Origin: Ardenticatenaceae bacterium
GTDB lineage: Bacteria; Chloroflexota; Anaerolineae; Promineifilales; Promineifilaceae
Assembly (NCBI GenBank): GCA_020634495.1
Contig: JACKBR010000043.1
Location: forward strand, 1 to 39,736
Direction of reading: 5' to 3'
DNA: 39,736 bases
Below the pieces are notes generated by a model. It ran no database searches. It was not told where the DNA came from and saw only the letters and a list, made by a program, of their open reading frames with translations. How positions within the stretch are numbered: position 1 is the first letter of the stretch; each line of letters starts with the position of its first letter. Positions 1 through 10,400 of this stretch are shown in pieces. The translations under genes and the position numbers were made by a program.

Positions 1-653
1 AGGAAGAGGCCGAAGATTACCGCTACTTCCCGGAGCCAGACCTGCCGCCGCTGCATTTGGATGATGCCTGGGTAGAAGAAGTTCGCGCCAGCCTGCCGGA
101 GCTGCCCGACGCCAAAATTGCCCGCTACATGGCGGCGTACGACCTTTCTGAGTATGACTCGCGTGTGTTGAGCGAGGAACGGGCGGTGGCAGAATGGTTT
201 GATACGGCCGTAACTTCTGGCACCACCCCCAAAACCATCGCCAACTGGATGATCAACGAACTATTCCGCCTGATGAACGAAGCCAAACTGAGCATTGACC
301 AGATTCAGGTGACGCCCACCGCCCTGGTGGAACTCATCGGCCTGGTAGAAAAACAAACCATCAACAACAACACCGCCAAAGAAGTGCTGGCTGAAATGTT
401 TGCCAGCGGCACTGCCCCGGCCAAAATTGTGGAGAGCAAAGGGCTGGCGCAAATTTCAGACGATGCGGCCATAGCCGCCATCATCAAACAAATCCTCAAC
501 GACAATCCCGAACAGCTAGAGCGGTACCTGGCTGGCCAAGATAAGCTGCGCGGCTGGTTTGTGGGGCAAGTGATGCGCCAAACCAAAGGCAAAGCCAATC
601 CCGCCCTTGTCAACCAACTGCTTAACGAAGCGCTTACTGCCCGCAGTAAATAA
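1..653 (+). CDS. gatB: Aspartyl/glutamyl-tRNA amidotransferase subunit B, C-terminal part (5' truncated by window)
   Basis: GatB is the subunit of the GatCAB amidotransferase that binds misacylated Glu-tRNA(Gln) or Asp-tRNA(Asn) and activates its side chain for amidation. The reading frame is open from the first bases of the window. It begins with the GatB signature DYRYFPEPDLPPL, which closes the cradle domain, then has a helical segment and a C-terminal YqeY-like tRNA-binding domain, ending in a GKANPALVNQLLNEAL-type stretch typical of GatB and YqeY tails. The TTG at 57 is internal, not a start, because homology continues upstream of it. The gene ends at TAA 651-653, followed by a weak hairpin. 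The upstream neighbour is outside the window. Confidence 0.95.
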   Translation, partial: EEAEDYRYFPEPDLPPLHLDDAWVEEVRASLPELPDAKIARYMAAYDLSEYDSRVLSEERAVAEWFDTAVTSGTTPKTIANWMINELFRLMNEAKLSIDQIQVTPTALVELIGLVEKQTINNNTAKEVLAEMFASGTAPAKIVESKGLAQISDDAAIAAIIKQILNDNPEQLERYLAGQDKLRGWFVGQVMRQTKGKANPALVNQLLNEALTARSK

Positions 654-697
654 CAAACTTTCCGTCCAAGCCTACAGAAAAGGGATAATTGAGCCGG

Positions 698-721
698 TAG
701 CCACGTTGCCAGGCTATTTTT
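698..721 (+). terminator. Weak hairpin with T-run after gatB
   Basis: TAGCC (698-702) pairs with GGCTA (712-716) across a 9-base loop and is followed by TTTTT (717-721), 45 bases after the gatB stop. The stem is only 5 bp plus possible G-U extensions, so termination strength is doubtful. Confidence 0.35.
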
Positions 722-965
722 GAGGGACTATTTTCCCACAAAATGCAGTCTTGGCTTACGCTTTATTCACAACATCAACTCTGCTGTGGTGTTATTATGA
801 ATAGACGTAATATAACATTTTCATAAAATGAGGTTGTCTGCCTCACTCACAAATGCATTCTTTTATAAGCAAACCGAAGGAGCCTCAAGAAGAAAAGAGG
901 AAGATGGTATCGTCTGAATACTTTCTGCGTAGATTGTGGCTCTAGTTTTGGGTGCAGGCCAGGAT

Positions 966-983
966 TATAGTACCTATAGTACC
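966..983 (+). repeat. Tandem 9-bp repeat TATAGTACC x2 upstream of sensory operon
   Basis: Two exact adjacent copies of TATAGTACC lie about 100 bases before the first gene of the sensory operon and just upstream of the weak -35/-10 candidate. Position and exactness suggest a possible operator, but no regulator is known for it. Confidence 0.4.
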
Positions 984-1077
984 ATTCAACTGTGCCTTCA
1001 AGCTTTGTAAAATAGACAGGATCAAATCACCCTTGCATTTTCGACCAAAAACGACCTTGCGGCTGAGGGCATAGTTT

Positions 1078-3573
1078 ATGAGTAATTCCCAAGTTGAATC
1101 GTCAACAAATAAATCTGAAGTAATTCAACAGCGAGCCTTTCGTTCCCTAATTTTTTTAGGGGCAGCAGGTATTATTTTCGGGATTGTTTACCTTTTTATA
1201 GGTGAGTCGGGCAGCACCATACAATCACCCTTGCTCGCTTTTGTAGCTGGGATATTTCAGTTCTTTGGTGCATACCTGATCCATAAAAAACGGTTGATCT
1301 GGGGAATATCTGTGGCCGCTGCCGTAGGATTCCTCGTTTCCTTATTCGTAATTGCGCAAAGTTCAGGGATTGGGCTGCTGGTTGTTGCCAGTATTTTGCT
1401 CATTTTTATGATGCTCTTCCCTACGATCTTAACAGAAAAAGATGGCTTAAACTGGGCGCAAGTAGGTACGGTTTTGGTATCGGCAGCCCTTTTCATGGCC
1501 GATCTATTTTGGCCTTTCCCCCGGCAACCTGCTGAGCCAACAGTTTTGCAGACCACGATAATATTTTTGTCGATTTTGATCGTCGTTTTTACGGTTGTGC
1601 TGGTGCGCCGTTTTCCGGCTTTTACCTTGCGCGGCAAATTAATTAGCACAACGTTGGTGGTGACAACGTTAGCAATTGTATCCGTTGCCTTTGGCGTTAA
1701 TTCGTTCACTCGGGTGGCCCTGACAGAAGAAGGCGGTAAGCAGTTGCAAGCTTTATCCCACTCTCAAGGCATTTTGATTGGCGAGCTGTTGTCACGAGAG
1801 TTAACTTCGTTAGAGGCGTTGGCTTTAGACACAAACTTGATTGAGGCGATTCAAGCGCAAAATGCAAGCTATACCGGTAGTGAAGAGGAAATCCTGGAAA
1901 GTATCCTGGACAAGGATGAGGCGTGGGTTGTAGCGGGGCCGAATCATCCGTTTGTAACGGCCGTATTGCGCAATCCGGTTGCCGAAAAAATGCGGGAGTT
2001 TAGCGCAGTCTTTCCTGAAAATGGCAATATTCTTATTACCGACCAATACGGCGCGTTAATTGCCTCCACCAACCGAACAGAACGGTATTTCTTGGCAGAG
2101 GAAGAGTGGTGGGAAAACGCATACAACATCGGCTTTGGTAAAACCTCTTTTAGTGAACCAGCCATTAACCCCAGAAGTGGAATTGGTTTTTTCCAAATAG
2201 CGTTGCCAATTTTTTCCACGCAGGCCAACGGCACCAAAAAGCTGATAGGCGTTTTGCACAGTAACTACAGCCTAAAATCCTTAGAAGATATTTTAATAGC
2301 GGCCCAAATAGGTGAAACCCAGGCTATCAAGCTGCATGTAATTGGGTCTGAACTGGCGCTAGATGAGAAAAATAGACTGCAAATTAATCGTGACAATATT
2401 GTGGCTGAAGCCGTGCTAACGGAAGTGCAGTCGTCTGAAAAAGGGTATACCTTTATTAATTTTGATGGCGTTTCTAACCTCTTCTCTGTTGCCAATATAA
2501 ATACGCTAAATCACCAGCCAATTGTTGATGAATTAGGCTGGTTTGTAAGCGTTCAGCAGGCAGAGGAAGAGGCTTTGGCTCCAGTTGCCGAGCAGCAGCG
2601 AATTAACACATTGCTAGGTATTTTTGTCCTCTTAGCGGCTGGCGCGGTGGCTGCTTACACGGGTACAAAACTAACGGAGCCTATTTTGCAATTAACATCG
2701 GTGGCTAAAGAAGTTTCTGCCGGTAATCTGGATGTTCGGGCAGAGATTGACACGCAGGATGAAATTGGCACCCTGGCAACGGTGTTTAACAGTATGACAG
2801 CCCAGGTGAGTGATTCTATTCAGACGCTAGAACGGCGCGTGGCCGACAGAACCCGTGCCCAAGATACGATGATCCAGGTTAGTCGGCAGCTGTCTACCAT
2901 TTTGGATAGGCAGGAGCTGGTGCAGGCTGTGGTGCGGCAGGTACGCGATGCGTTTGATTATTACCACGCCCAAATTTACTTGTTTGATAGTGAAGCACAA
3001 AACCTGATTATGGTGGGTGGAACTGGAGAGGCTGGGCGGCAAATGTTGAAAAACGGCCATTATATTCCGGCCGGTAAAGGGTTAGTGGGACGGGCTGGCG
3101 AAATTCAGCAGCCCGTGTTGGTGACTGATACAACGCAGGCAGCGGATTGGCTGCCCAACGCCTTGTTGCCAGAGACCAAGGCAGAAGTTGCTGTGCCGAT
3201 TATTAGTGGTAATGCAGTTTGGGGTGTGCTGGACGTGCAGCACAGCATCATAGATGGCCTGAGCCAAACGGACGTGAACTTATTGGAGTCGATTGCTAAC
3301 CAGGTGGCTGTAGCCTTGCGAAACGCCAATCTGTATGAAGAGGCGCAGGAGCAGGCTAAGCGTGAAGCCCTGATGAACGAAATTAACCAGAAGATTTTAA
3401 GTACAAAAGATGTGCATGAGGCGATGCAGGTGGCGGTACGAGAAATTGGTCGGGCTTTAGACGCCTCGCAGACGGTTGTGCGATTTGCGGCTCAGGATGC
3501 CCAGCCGACAAGTGGCCAGGTTGCCAAGGAAACGGCCGTAAATGGTTCTAACGGGAGCCAAAAGAATAGCTAA
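1078..3573 (+). CDS. Membrane sensor A: 7TM + Cache-like ectodomain + HAMP + GAF, no output domain
   Basis: A predicted sensory protein of 831 residues. Six or seven membrane helices occupy residues 24-210. A long extracytoplasmic region follows (about 214-505) with a double-Cache-like pattern: a W..A segment, an FSEPAINP stretch, then LIGVL before a membrane-proximal helix. An eighth membrane helix (about 507-527) leads into HAMP (531-583), a short coiled coil and one GAF domain (about 605-750) with the motif GGTGEAGRQM and a WLPNALLPETKAEVAVPI segment. The last 75 residues repeat only the first helix and strand of a GAF domain. There is no kinase, cyclase, EAL or methyl-accepting domain. 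It is first in an operon with four further GAF genes. The ATG at 1078 has GAGG 9 bases upstream. Ligand unknown. Confidence 0.85.
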   Translation: MSNSQVESSTNKSEVIQQRAFRSLIFLGAAGIIFGIVYLFIGESGSTIQSPLLAFVAGIFQFFGAYLIHKKRLIWGISVAAAVGFLVSLFVIAQSSGIGLLVVASILLIFMMLFPTILTEKDGLNWAQVGTVLVSAALFMADLFWPFPRQPAEPTVLQTTIIFLSILIVVFTVVLVRRFPAFTLRGKLISTTLVVTTLAIVSVAFGVNSFTRVALTEEGGKQLQALSHSQGILIGELLSRELTSLEALALDTNLIEAIQAQNASYTGSEEEILESILDKDEAWVVAGPNHPFVTAVLRNPVAEKMREFSAVFPENGNILITDQYGALIASTNRTERYFLAEEEWWENAYNIGFGKTSFSEPAINPRSGIGFFQIALPIFSTQANGTKKLIGVLHSNYSLKSLEDILIAAQIGETQAIKLHVIGSELALDEKNRLQINRDNIVAEAVLTEVQSSEKGYTFINFDGVSNLFSVANINTLNHQPIVDELGWFVSVQQAEEEALAPVAEQQRINTLLGIFVLLAAGAVAAYTGTKLTEPILQLTSVAKEVSAGNLDVRAEIDTQDEIGTLATVFNSMTAQVSDSIQTLERRVADRTRAQDTMIQVSRQLSTILDRQELVQAVVRQVRDAFDYYHAQIYLFDSEAQNLIMVGGTGEAGRQMLKNGHYIPAGKGLVGRAGEIQQPVLVTDTTQAADWLPNALLPETKAEVAVPIISGNAVWGVLDVQHSIIDGLSQTDVNLLESIANQVAVALRNANLYEEAQEQAKREALMNEINQKILSTKDVHEAMQVAVREIGRALDASQTVVRFAAQDAQPTSGQVAKETAVNGSNGSQKNS

Positions 3574-3606
3574 GGGGGGTAACGGCCGTTGCCAACCCTG
3601 ATTGCT

Positions 3607-3610
3607 GGAG
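3607..3610 (+). promoter_or_regulatory. Ribosome binding site deciding the start of sensor B
   Basis: GGAG six bases before the ATG at 3617 supports that start over the in-frame TTG at 3602. Confidence 0.6.
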
Positions 3611-3616
3611 ACCTCA

Positions 3617-4978
3617 ATGATGGATGATCCAAAAAACAACACCTTGCTAAACCGGTTTAAGCGTGGCGGACAGATGTTGGCCCAATTTTTGTTTGAGCCG
3701 CCTGCCACCATAGCTGAACCAGATGTTCGGCTGCGGGCCAGGATAATCGCTGTTTTGCTGCTGATTATGGGCCTGGGTTTTGCATTAGGAGCAGTCGCTA
3801 CATTCACCCTTGGGTCTCGGATTGGTATCATGCCACTTGAGTTCTATTTGAGTATGACAGCTGTCCTGATGCTCATTGGCTATGGATTGAGCCGCACACG
3901 AAACTTTGTGTGGGGGGCAATAGTAGCCCTTGTGCCTTTGCTGCTGCCGGCATACATGCTCCTTTTCTCTCCACCAGTCGAGCTAACAACCCTTAATTCT
4001 ACATACATGTGGCTCGTTCTACCGATTCTCATTGGCAGTGTGTTTTTTACCAGACGCGGCTATGTAATTTTAGTCTCCTTTGCCATTATTGCTCCCATAC
4101 TCCTGCCGCTTGCCGTGCCCGCATATTCTTATGCCCAACTGGGCCAGATGATCGGCTATCTGCTGCTTTTATCCGTTTTGGTTGGAGCGATTGTACGCTT
4201 TCAGGAGTGGATTGAGGCCTTGCGGCGTCAAACAGTAGAAGGCATCATGGATGAGCTACAAGGTGCAAATGCCCTGCTGGAACGCCGTGCCCGTATTGTT
4301 GAAACCAGCTACGAGATCAATAAAAAATTAGCCAACATTTTGGATCCCAAAAAACTGGTTGACGAGGTTGTTAACCAAATTCAGACTGAGTTTCATTACA
4401 ACTATGTTCAGCTTTATTTGCTGGATGAGGCTGGTAAAAATCTGGTTGTTGCCGCGGGCACGGGCGAAGCTGGCAGGGCTTTGTATTCTCAAAAACACCA
4501 GATTCCTGTGGGAAAAGGGCTGGTGGGGCAAGCGGCCGCCACCAGGGAATATGTTTTGGTGGATGATGTTGACCAAATGGGAACCTGGATTTCAAATCCG
4601 TTGTTGCCAAACACCAAGTCTGAGCTTGTGGTGCCAATTGCTATTGGCGAAACGGTTTTGGGTGTTTTGGATGTGCAGCATAATGAAAAAGCTGCCTTGA
4701 CTGTGGAGGATGTATCCTTATTGCAATCAGTGGCTAGCGCGGTAGCTATCGCCTTTCAAAATGCCAATGTGTACCGGCAGATACAGCAGAAAGCTGAACG
4801 CGAGTCGGTTGTAAACCAGATCAACCAGCGGCTTTTGAGTGCGCCAACGATGGAGCGTATTTTGCACATTACAGCCGAGGAATTGGGCCAGGCATTGGGC
4901 ATACGCCGGGCAACAATTCAACTGTCTAGAACCAATAATGGGAACGGCCGTAGTCAGGAGAAAGCGGATGCTAGCTAA
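3617..4978 (+). CDS. Membrane sensor B: 6TM + GAF, no output domain
   Basis: A predicted 453-residue membrane protein. Six hydrophobic helices span about residues 38-193, followed by a short coiled-coil linker, one GAF domain (about 241-384) with AAGTGEAGRALYS and SNPLLPNTKSELVVPI, and a C-terminal partial-GAF tail (about 385-440) matching that of sensors A, C and D (INQRLLSAPTMERILHITAE). It lacks any enzymatic output domain, so it probably works with the kinase encoded downstream. The start at 3617 is chosen over TTG 3602 because GGAG lies six bases upstream. The gene starts 43 bases after sensor A and its 3' end overlaps sensor C by 11 bases, indicating one operon and translational coupling. 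The membrane domain has no large ectodomain, so any signal is probably sensed within the membrane or by the GAF domain. Confidence 0.85.
   Translation: MMDDPKNNTLLNRFKRGGQMLAQFLFEPPATIAEPDVRLRARIIAVLLLIMGLGFALGAVATFTLGSRIGIMPLEFYLSMTAVLMLIGYGLSRTRNFVWGAIVALVPLLLPAYMLLFSPPVELTTLNSTYMWLVLPILIGSVFFTRRGYVILVSFAIIAPILLPLAVPAYSYAQLGQMIGYLLLLSVLVGAIVRFQEWIEALRRQTVEGIMDELQGANALLERRARIVETSYEINKKLANILDPKKLVDEVVNQIQTEFHYNYVQLYLLDEAGKNLVVAAGTGEAGRALYSQKHQIPVGKGLVGQAAATREYVLVDDVDQMGTWISNPLLPNTKSELVVPIAIGETVLGVLDVQHNEKAALTVEDVSLLQSVASAVAIAFQNANVYRQIQQKAERESVVNQINQRLLSAPTMERILHITAEELGQALGIRRATIQLSRTNNGNGRSQEKADAS
4956..4960 (+). promoter_or_regulatory. Ribosome binding site deciding the start of sensor C
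   Basis: AGGAG seven bases before the ATG at 4968, inside the 3' end of sensor B. It rules out the much longer upstream frame from 4839, which would overlap sensor B by 140 bases. Confidence 0.65.
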
Positions 4979-7466
4979 ACTTAAACAGTTTTTTGCGCCA
5001 CCACAGTTTCCAGAAGATGATGAGAAAGCACGGATTGCCAATCTGCTAAATACGCTGCTGTGGATGTTCTTTTTACTATTCTCAACGCTAACGATTATCT
5101 TGCACTTTGTAGATAACGATCCGGTGGCCACAATCAGCTTTGCTGTGGTGTCCCTCGTTAATTTGCCCCCATTGTTTCTTTTGCACCGTCGGCAAGTGGC
5201 GGCGGCTAGCTGGCTTACTATTGGCATTTTTTACCTTGGCACGGCGGGCGCAGCGGCGCAGCTTTCTGGGCTAAATCTGGGCGTGGGTACCTCATTCATG
5301 ATGCTGATTTTGCTAGCCGGTTTGTTGCTCGGCCGTTCTGTGGCCAATGTGCTGGCGGTTATCAGTCTGATTGTTAGTGGTGTGTTGCTTCAGTTAGAAG
5401 CAAGCGGGCAGTTGGTTCCCATTGGGTCTCCTTTGTCCAATGCCTTATCTTTTGGGGCTAATATCGTGCTGTTAGCGATTACATTGAACTTAACGCTGCG
5501 CGATCTCTATAATGCCTCTAACCGAATGCGGCAAAGTAACAGGCAGCTTTTAGATATCCAAATGAATTTAGAGCGAACGGTTGCTGCCCGGACGCGCGAT
5601 CTGGAGTTGGCGGCAGACGTTGGGCGGAGCGCGTCACAAATTCGTGAATTGAATACTTTGTTGCAGAATGCGGTTAACAATATTCAAGAGCGTTTTGGTC
5701 TTTACTACGTACAAATTTATTTAGCCGATGAAAACTTAAAAACGTTGTTGCTGAAGGCCGGGACAGGTATTGTTGGGCGACAGCTTGCCAGGCGTTCGCA
5801 CAGCCTGCCGTTTAGTTCGGGGTCTGTTAACGGTATTGCCGCCACTGAAAAGCGAACGGTGCTGGTGGCTGATACGGCCGTTTCTCCCATTTTTAAGCCC
5901 AATCCGTTATTGCCCTTTACCCGCTCAGAAATGTCTGTTCCCCTTTTAGTTGGCAACAAGGTTGTTGGCGTGCTTAATTTGCAGAGCGATCAGGTTGCGG
6001 GATTAAGTGAAGATAACCTGACAGCTTTTGAAACGCTGGCTGGGCAAATAGCGATTGCCATTGAAAATGCCCACTTGTTTACCGAATCAACCCAGGCGCG
6101 AGCAGAAGTTGAAACTTATTTGCAATTTATGACCAAGTCTGGCTGGGACAGTTTTCAAGATGCCATCGCCAGACCAGAAGTTATGGGCATTACCTATGAA
6201 AATGGAACCATTCGTTCGGTGACAGACGCAGGTGTACTGCCCGCGGCCCAACAAAACAGCCTGAACATTCCCATCACTGTGGCCAATACGGTAATTGGCA
6301 CCATTCAACTGGAAGCGGATGACACGCATTTATGGAGTGAGGAAGAAAAAGAGCTGGTAACGGCCGTTGCTAAACAAGTAGGTCAGCAGGCCGAAAATAT
6401 ACGACTTTTATCCGAAATGGATCGCTATCGAACAGAAGCAGAGCTGGCCGCTCGTCGCCTGAGTGGCGCTGCCTGGCGCGACTATTTGCAGCAGACGCAG
6501 GAAAACGTAGCTGGCTTCACCTACAGCCAGGATACCGTTGGCTCCTTCATGGCCGATAATGTGCCAGAGCAGCAAGCGGAACCCACTGTAAACTTCCCCG
6601 TTAAGGTACAGGAGGCCACCATTGGCGAATTTGTTGTTTCTGGGGTGAACCAGGAGAAGGCTGAAACGCTCATTGCGGCCGTTTCTGCCCAGCTGGGTAG
6701 CCATATTGAAAATTTGCGCTTGGCCCGGCAAACAGAAGCGGCTTTGGCCCAAACCGAACGCCTGTACCGCATTGGCCACGAGCTAAACTCAGCCAATAGC
6801 GTAGACGATATTTTGCAAGCTGTTTTGGCACCAATAATTCCAACTGGAATGACTGAATCTACCCTCATGTTCATTGAGTTGGATAAGCAAGGTAAGCCCG
6901 AAAGTTTAGAAATTCTGGCCAATTGGAAGCGCGATGATGTCCCCGCATATCCGGTAGGGACTTGCTTCCCCTTGCAGCAATTCCCATTTACCAGCTTATT
7001 TATTCACAATCCTGATGAGCCAACGCTTATTGAGAATGCCCCTGCTGATGACCGGGTAGACAGCTTTACCAAAAAGGTGATGGTGCAGGCAGGCATTTGT
7101 GCCATTGCGGTCATTCCGCTAACTATGGCCGGGCAATGGGTGGGAATTATTACGGCGAGTTGGTCAGAACCGCATACATTTAGTAAGCAAGAGCAAGAGA
7201 TGCTCAATGCGCTCATTAACTTGGCTGCACCTGCTGTGCAAAGCCAGCGTCTGTTGGCCAAAACAACGGCACAGGCAGACAAGGAACATCTTATTAACCT
7301 GATCAATCAACGCATTCAGAGTACGATGACGGTGGAGAGCGCCCTGCAAACGGCCGTAAAAGAATTAGGTCAGGCGCTTCATGTGACTACTAAAGTCAAA
7401 CTAAACGCTGTTTCCCAGGAAAACCAAAACCACTCCCCTGAAGCAGAAACAGTTTTTGCAGGTTAG
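4968..7466 (+). CDS. Membrane sensor C: multi-TM + four GAF or GAF-like units, no output domain
   Basis: A predicted 832-residue protein. Residues about 20-180 form five or six membrane helices, followed by a coiled coil of the LERTVAARTRDLEL type. A GAF domain (about 224-371) carries KAGTGIVGRQLARR and PNPLLPFTRSEMSVPL. Two short, diverged GAF-like units follow (about 381-484 and 491-589); each opens with a G/A-W-x(2)-[FY] helix and ends in EN(I)RL. A further GAF (about 597-757) precedes the common partial-GAF tail (767-817, INQRIQSTMTVESALQTAVK). No catalytic output domain is visible. The start is set by AGGAG at 4956-4960; the first 11 bases overlap sensor B, and sensor D follows after 17 bases. 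It is probably a subunit of a sensor complex; its ligand is unknown. Confidence 0.85.
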   Translation: MLAKLKQFFAPPQFPEDDEKARIANLLNTLLWMFFLLFSTLTIILHFVDNDPVATISFAVVSLVNLPPLFLLHRRQVAAASWLTIGIFYLGTAGAAAQLSGLNLGVGTSFMMLILLAGLLLGRSVANVLAVISLIVSGVLLQLEASGQLVPIGSPLSNALSFGANIVLLAITLNLTLRDLYNASNRMRQSNRQLLDIQMNLERTVAARTRDLELAADVGRSASQIRELNTLLQNAVNNIQERFGLYYVQIYLADENLKTLLLKAGTGIVGRQLARRSHSLPFSSGSVNGIAATEKRTVLVADTAVSPIFKPNPLLPFTRSEMSVPLLVGNKVVGVLNLQSDQVAGLSEDNLTAFETLAGQIAIAIENAHLFTESTQARAEVETYLQFMTKSGWDSFQDAIARPEVMGITYENGTIRSVTDAGVLPAAQQNSLNIPITVANTVIGTIQLEADDTHLWSEEEKELVTAVAKQVGQQAENIRLLSEMDRYRTEAELAARRLSGAAWRDYLQQTQENVAGFTYSQDTVGSFMADNVPEQQAEPTVNFPVKVQEATIGEFVVSGVNQEKAETLIAAVSAQLGSHIENLRLARQTEAALAQTERLYRIGHELNSANSVDDILQAVLAPIIPTGMTESTLMFIELDKQGKPESLEILANWKRDDVPAYPVGTCFPLQQFPFTSLFIHNPDEPTLIENAPADDRVDSFTKKVMVQAGICAIAVIPLTMAGQWVGIITASWSEPHTFSKQEQEMLNALINLAAPAVQSQRLLAKTTAQADKEHLINLINQRIQSTMTVESALQTAVKELGQALHVTTKVKLNAVSQENQNHSPEAETVFAG

Positions 7467-7483
7467 GCTGCCGGAGATAAGGT

Positions 7484-10400
7484 ATGAACTTCATCAAGAA
7501 CACGCCCTTAAAATATAAACCCCTTATCGTTTTTGCTATCCTGGCAATCATCAACGCGACTGGAATTTATTTGCTTAAGCAATTTGCGATAGACGAAATT
7601 GCGGAAAGTGTAATTCCTACCCAGCGTATTGTGGGTGAATTTGGGTTCTTAACCAAAGAAGTTCAGGCAGAGACGTTGGAATACATAAGCAGCGGCGAAG
7701 AAGAGGCAATTGAACAATTAGCCCAAACATCAGCTGAGCTAACCACATTGGCTGAACGCTTAACTACTCTGGCTCAGGACGACGAAGAATTAGAAATTTT
7801 GGTGGCCAACGAAGCGACCGCCCTAAACATTTTGAACGTTAGCGAGGAGCTAATTGCGAATCATGGTGAAACGCTGGCTTTGCTAGAGGCATTTGAGGAA
7901 GCAGAACAGGAAAAAGACGCCAGCACCGCCCTCTTTAACCAGACTGAATTTACTGACGAGTCTGGCAGAACGGCCGAATTGATAACCCAGGCCCTAAACC
8001 AGGGAGACAAAATTCAGGCGGAGACATTGGAATATGTCTTAAACGGCGAAGAAACCAGCCTGTCAGATTTAAATAACCACCTTACGATTTTGCCAGCGGT
8101 TATTGGTGAGCTGCAAACGATGTTGGCAGCCGATAACTCTGACCAGGCGCAGCAGCTGCAAACCATTTTAAGCAGCGTGGAACACCAGGCCCAGCTCTCT
8201 GAGCAAATCACGGCTAACCACACAGAAACGCTGGAATTGCTGCAAGAATTAGAGGATTTGGAGGGATGGGCTGAAGAAACCAGACTGGCTCTGCTTGGCC
8301 TGCTAGAAAACAAGGTAGCCACCATTTCACGAAGGGCAAATGGCGTGGCGTGGGTCAGCGGGTTGGCCGTGCAGATCGTCTTTATGGTTGTAGGCCTTGC
8401 GCTGGCAAGAACCGTTGTAAAACCTGTAGCGGAGCTGGTAGAAGCAGCGAATGAACTGACCCAGGGCAACCTGGACGCACGGCTAAAGGTGCGTTCCCGC
8501 GATGAGATTGGCATTTTAATGACCGGCTTTAACGAAATGGCCGCCAGAATGCAACAGGCAATGGGAGCGCTTCAGCAGCAGTCACAATCCCTTAGCGCTA
8601 GTTCTGAGGTAAGCCGTCGTCTTTCTACCATCCTGGACCCAGCAGAATTAACAACGGCCGTTGTTGAGCTGCTCCAAATTACCTTTAACTACTACCATGC
8701 CCACATCTACCTTTATGATGATGCCAGAGAATTCCTGGTGATGGTGGGTGGCACAGGCGAAGCTGGCCTGGCCATGCTAGACAACAACCACAAAATTGAA
8801 GCCGGAAAAGGACTCGTTGGAAAAACGGCCGAATCAAACAAATATACGCTGGTTCCAGACGTAACAGCCGATTCAAACTGGCTGCCAAACCCCCTGCTGC
8901 CAGAAACAAAAGCCGAAGCAGCTGTGCCGATTACCCTCGATAACGAAGTGCTTGGCGTACTGGATATTCAGAACAACACCGTAAACAGCCTGGACGAAAC
9001 CGATATCGAACTGCTGCAATCCGTTGCCCGCCAGGTGGCAGTTGGTTTGCAAAATGCAAAATTGTTTAGCCAGGCAGAAAAAGAAAAAGGGCAAATGGAA
9101 ACAATTTTGGCGGCGCTTTCAACCCCCATTGTTATCTCCCGGATTTCCAGCGGACGTGTAGCCTACGTCAACGATGCCCTGGTAGAAACATTTAAGCTGC
9201 CCCGTGAACAGCTTGTTGGACAAGTCACCCCAGATTTTTATGCAGACCCCGAAGATCGCGCTAGATTTTTGCTGGCACTGAGGGAACATGGGGTGGCCAG
9301 CGAGTTCGAGATGGTGCTGAAACGCGGCAATGGCGAACTGTTCTGGAGCATGATTTCTGGCCGAATAATCAGTTATGAAGGCCAGCCCGCTATTGTGTCT
9401 TCTGTTGTAGATATTAATGCCCGCAAACGGGCTGAAGAGCTGTTGGCCAAGCAAGCCAACGAGCTATCTATTGTGGCTAAAGTGAGTACGGCCGCAGCCA
9501 CAACTCTGGAGCCACAGGAGCTATTGCAGCAGGTTGTAGACCTCACCAAGAGCAGTTTTGAACTTTACCACGCCCATATTCACTTGCTAGATGAAGCCAC
9601 GCAGATGTTGTCATTAACAGCCGGGGCCGGGGATGTTGGGCGAGCGATGGTTGCCGAAGGCCGCTACATTCCCCTGACCGCAAACGGCTCCCTGGTAGCG
9701 GCCGTAGCCAGAAGCAATGCGGGCGCTATTCGCCACTACGAATCGCCAGAAGAAGGCTTTATGCCGCATCCTTTGCTCACGGAAACCCGTTCTGAAATGG
9801 CTGTCCCAATTGCCATTGGCTCACAGGTGTTAGGCGTGCTGGATGTGCGCTCTGACAAACTGAATTATTTTAGAGAATCAGACCTGCGAACGGTAACCAC
9901 GTTAGCTTCCCAGGTGGCTGTGGCCTTGCAAAATGCACGTTCCTATACCCGTTCTGAGGCGGCCATTCAGGAGCTGCAAGAAATATCTCGCCGGCTAACG
10001 CGAGAAGGCTGGGACGAATTTGTAGAACAGCAGGTAGAAGAGCTGACCTTTGCCTACTTGCAAGAGCATCTGGGCAACGCACAAGCTGAGGCTGCGGGGC
10101 AAAATGGACATCATGGGGCTGTGTTGAGCCAACCGCTGCAAGTGCAGGGGGAACCCATTGGCGAGCTGCTGCTAGAGGGGGCTGCACCACACCGAGATGA
10201 ATCGATTGAAATTGTGCAGGCAGTCGCGGATCATCTCAGCGCTCACCTGGAAAACCTACGGTTGGCAGAGCAGTCGGAAAGGGACCGGGCGGCGGCAGAA
10301 AAGCGCAGCCAGGAAATGGCTATTATTAACGAAATTGTGACTCAGATTTCCACATCGCTGGATTTGCAGCATTCTTTGCAGATCATTGTGGATGAGTTGG

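Larger units (their letters stand above)
654..1077. other. Intergenic region between gatB and the sensory operon
   Basis: This 424-base gap is more AT-rich than its surroundings and has no convincing ORF. It holds a weak hairpin just after gatB (698-721) and a perfect tandem 9-mer TATAGTACC at 966-974 and 975-983. A poor sigma70-like box pair (TTCAAC at 985-990, TAAAAT at 1008-1013, 17-base spacer) could drive the downstream operon. A GAGG at 1065-1068 serves as ribosome binding site for the ATG at 1078. The leader of the sensory operon must lie here, but no structured RNA family is recognised. Confidence 0.6.

Noticed and set aside
4839..4967. N-terminal extension of sensor C
   Set aside because: It would overlap sensor B by 140 bases; AGGAG at 4956-4960 points to ATG 4968.
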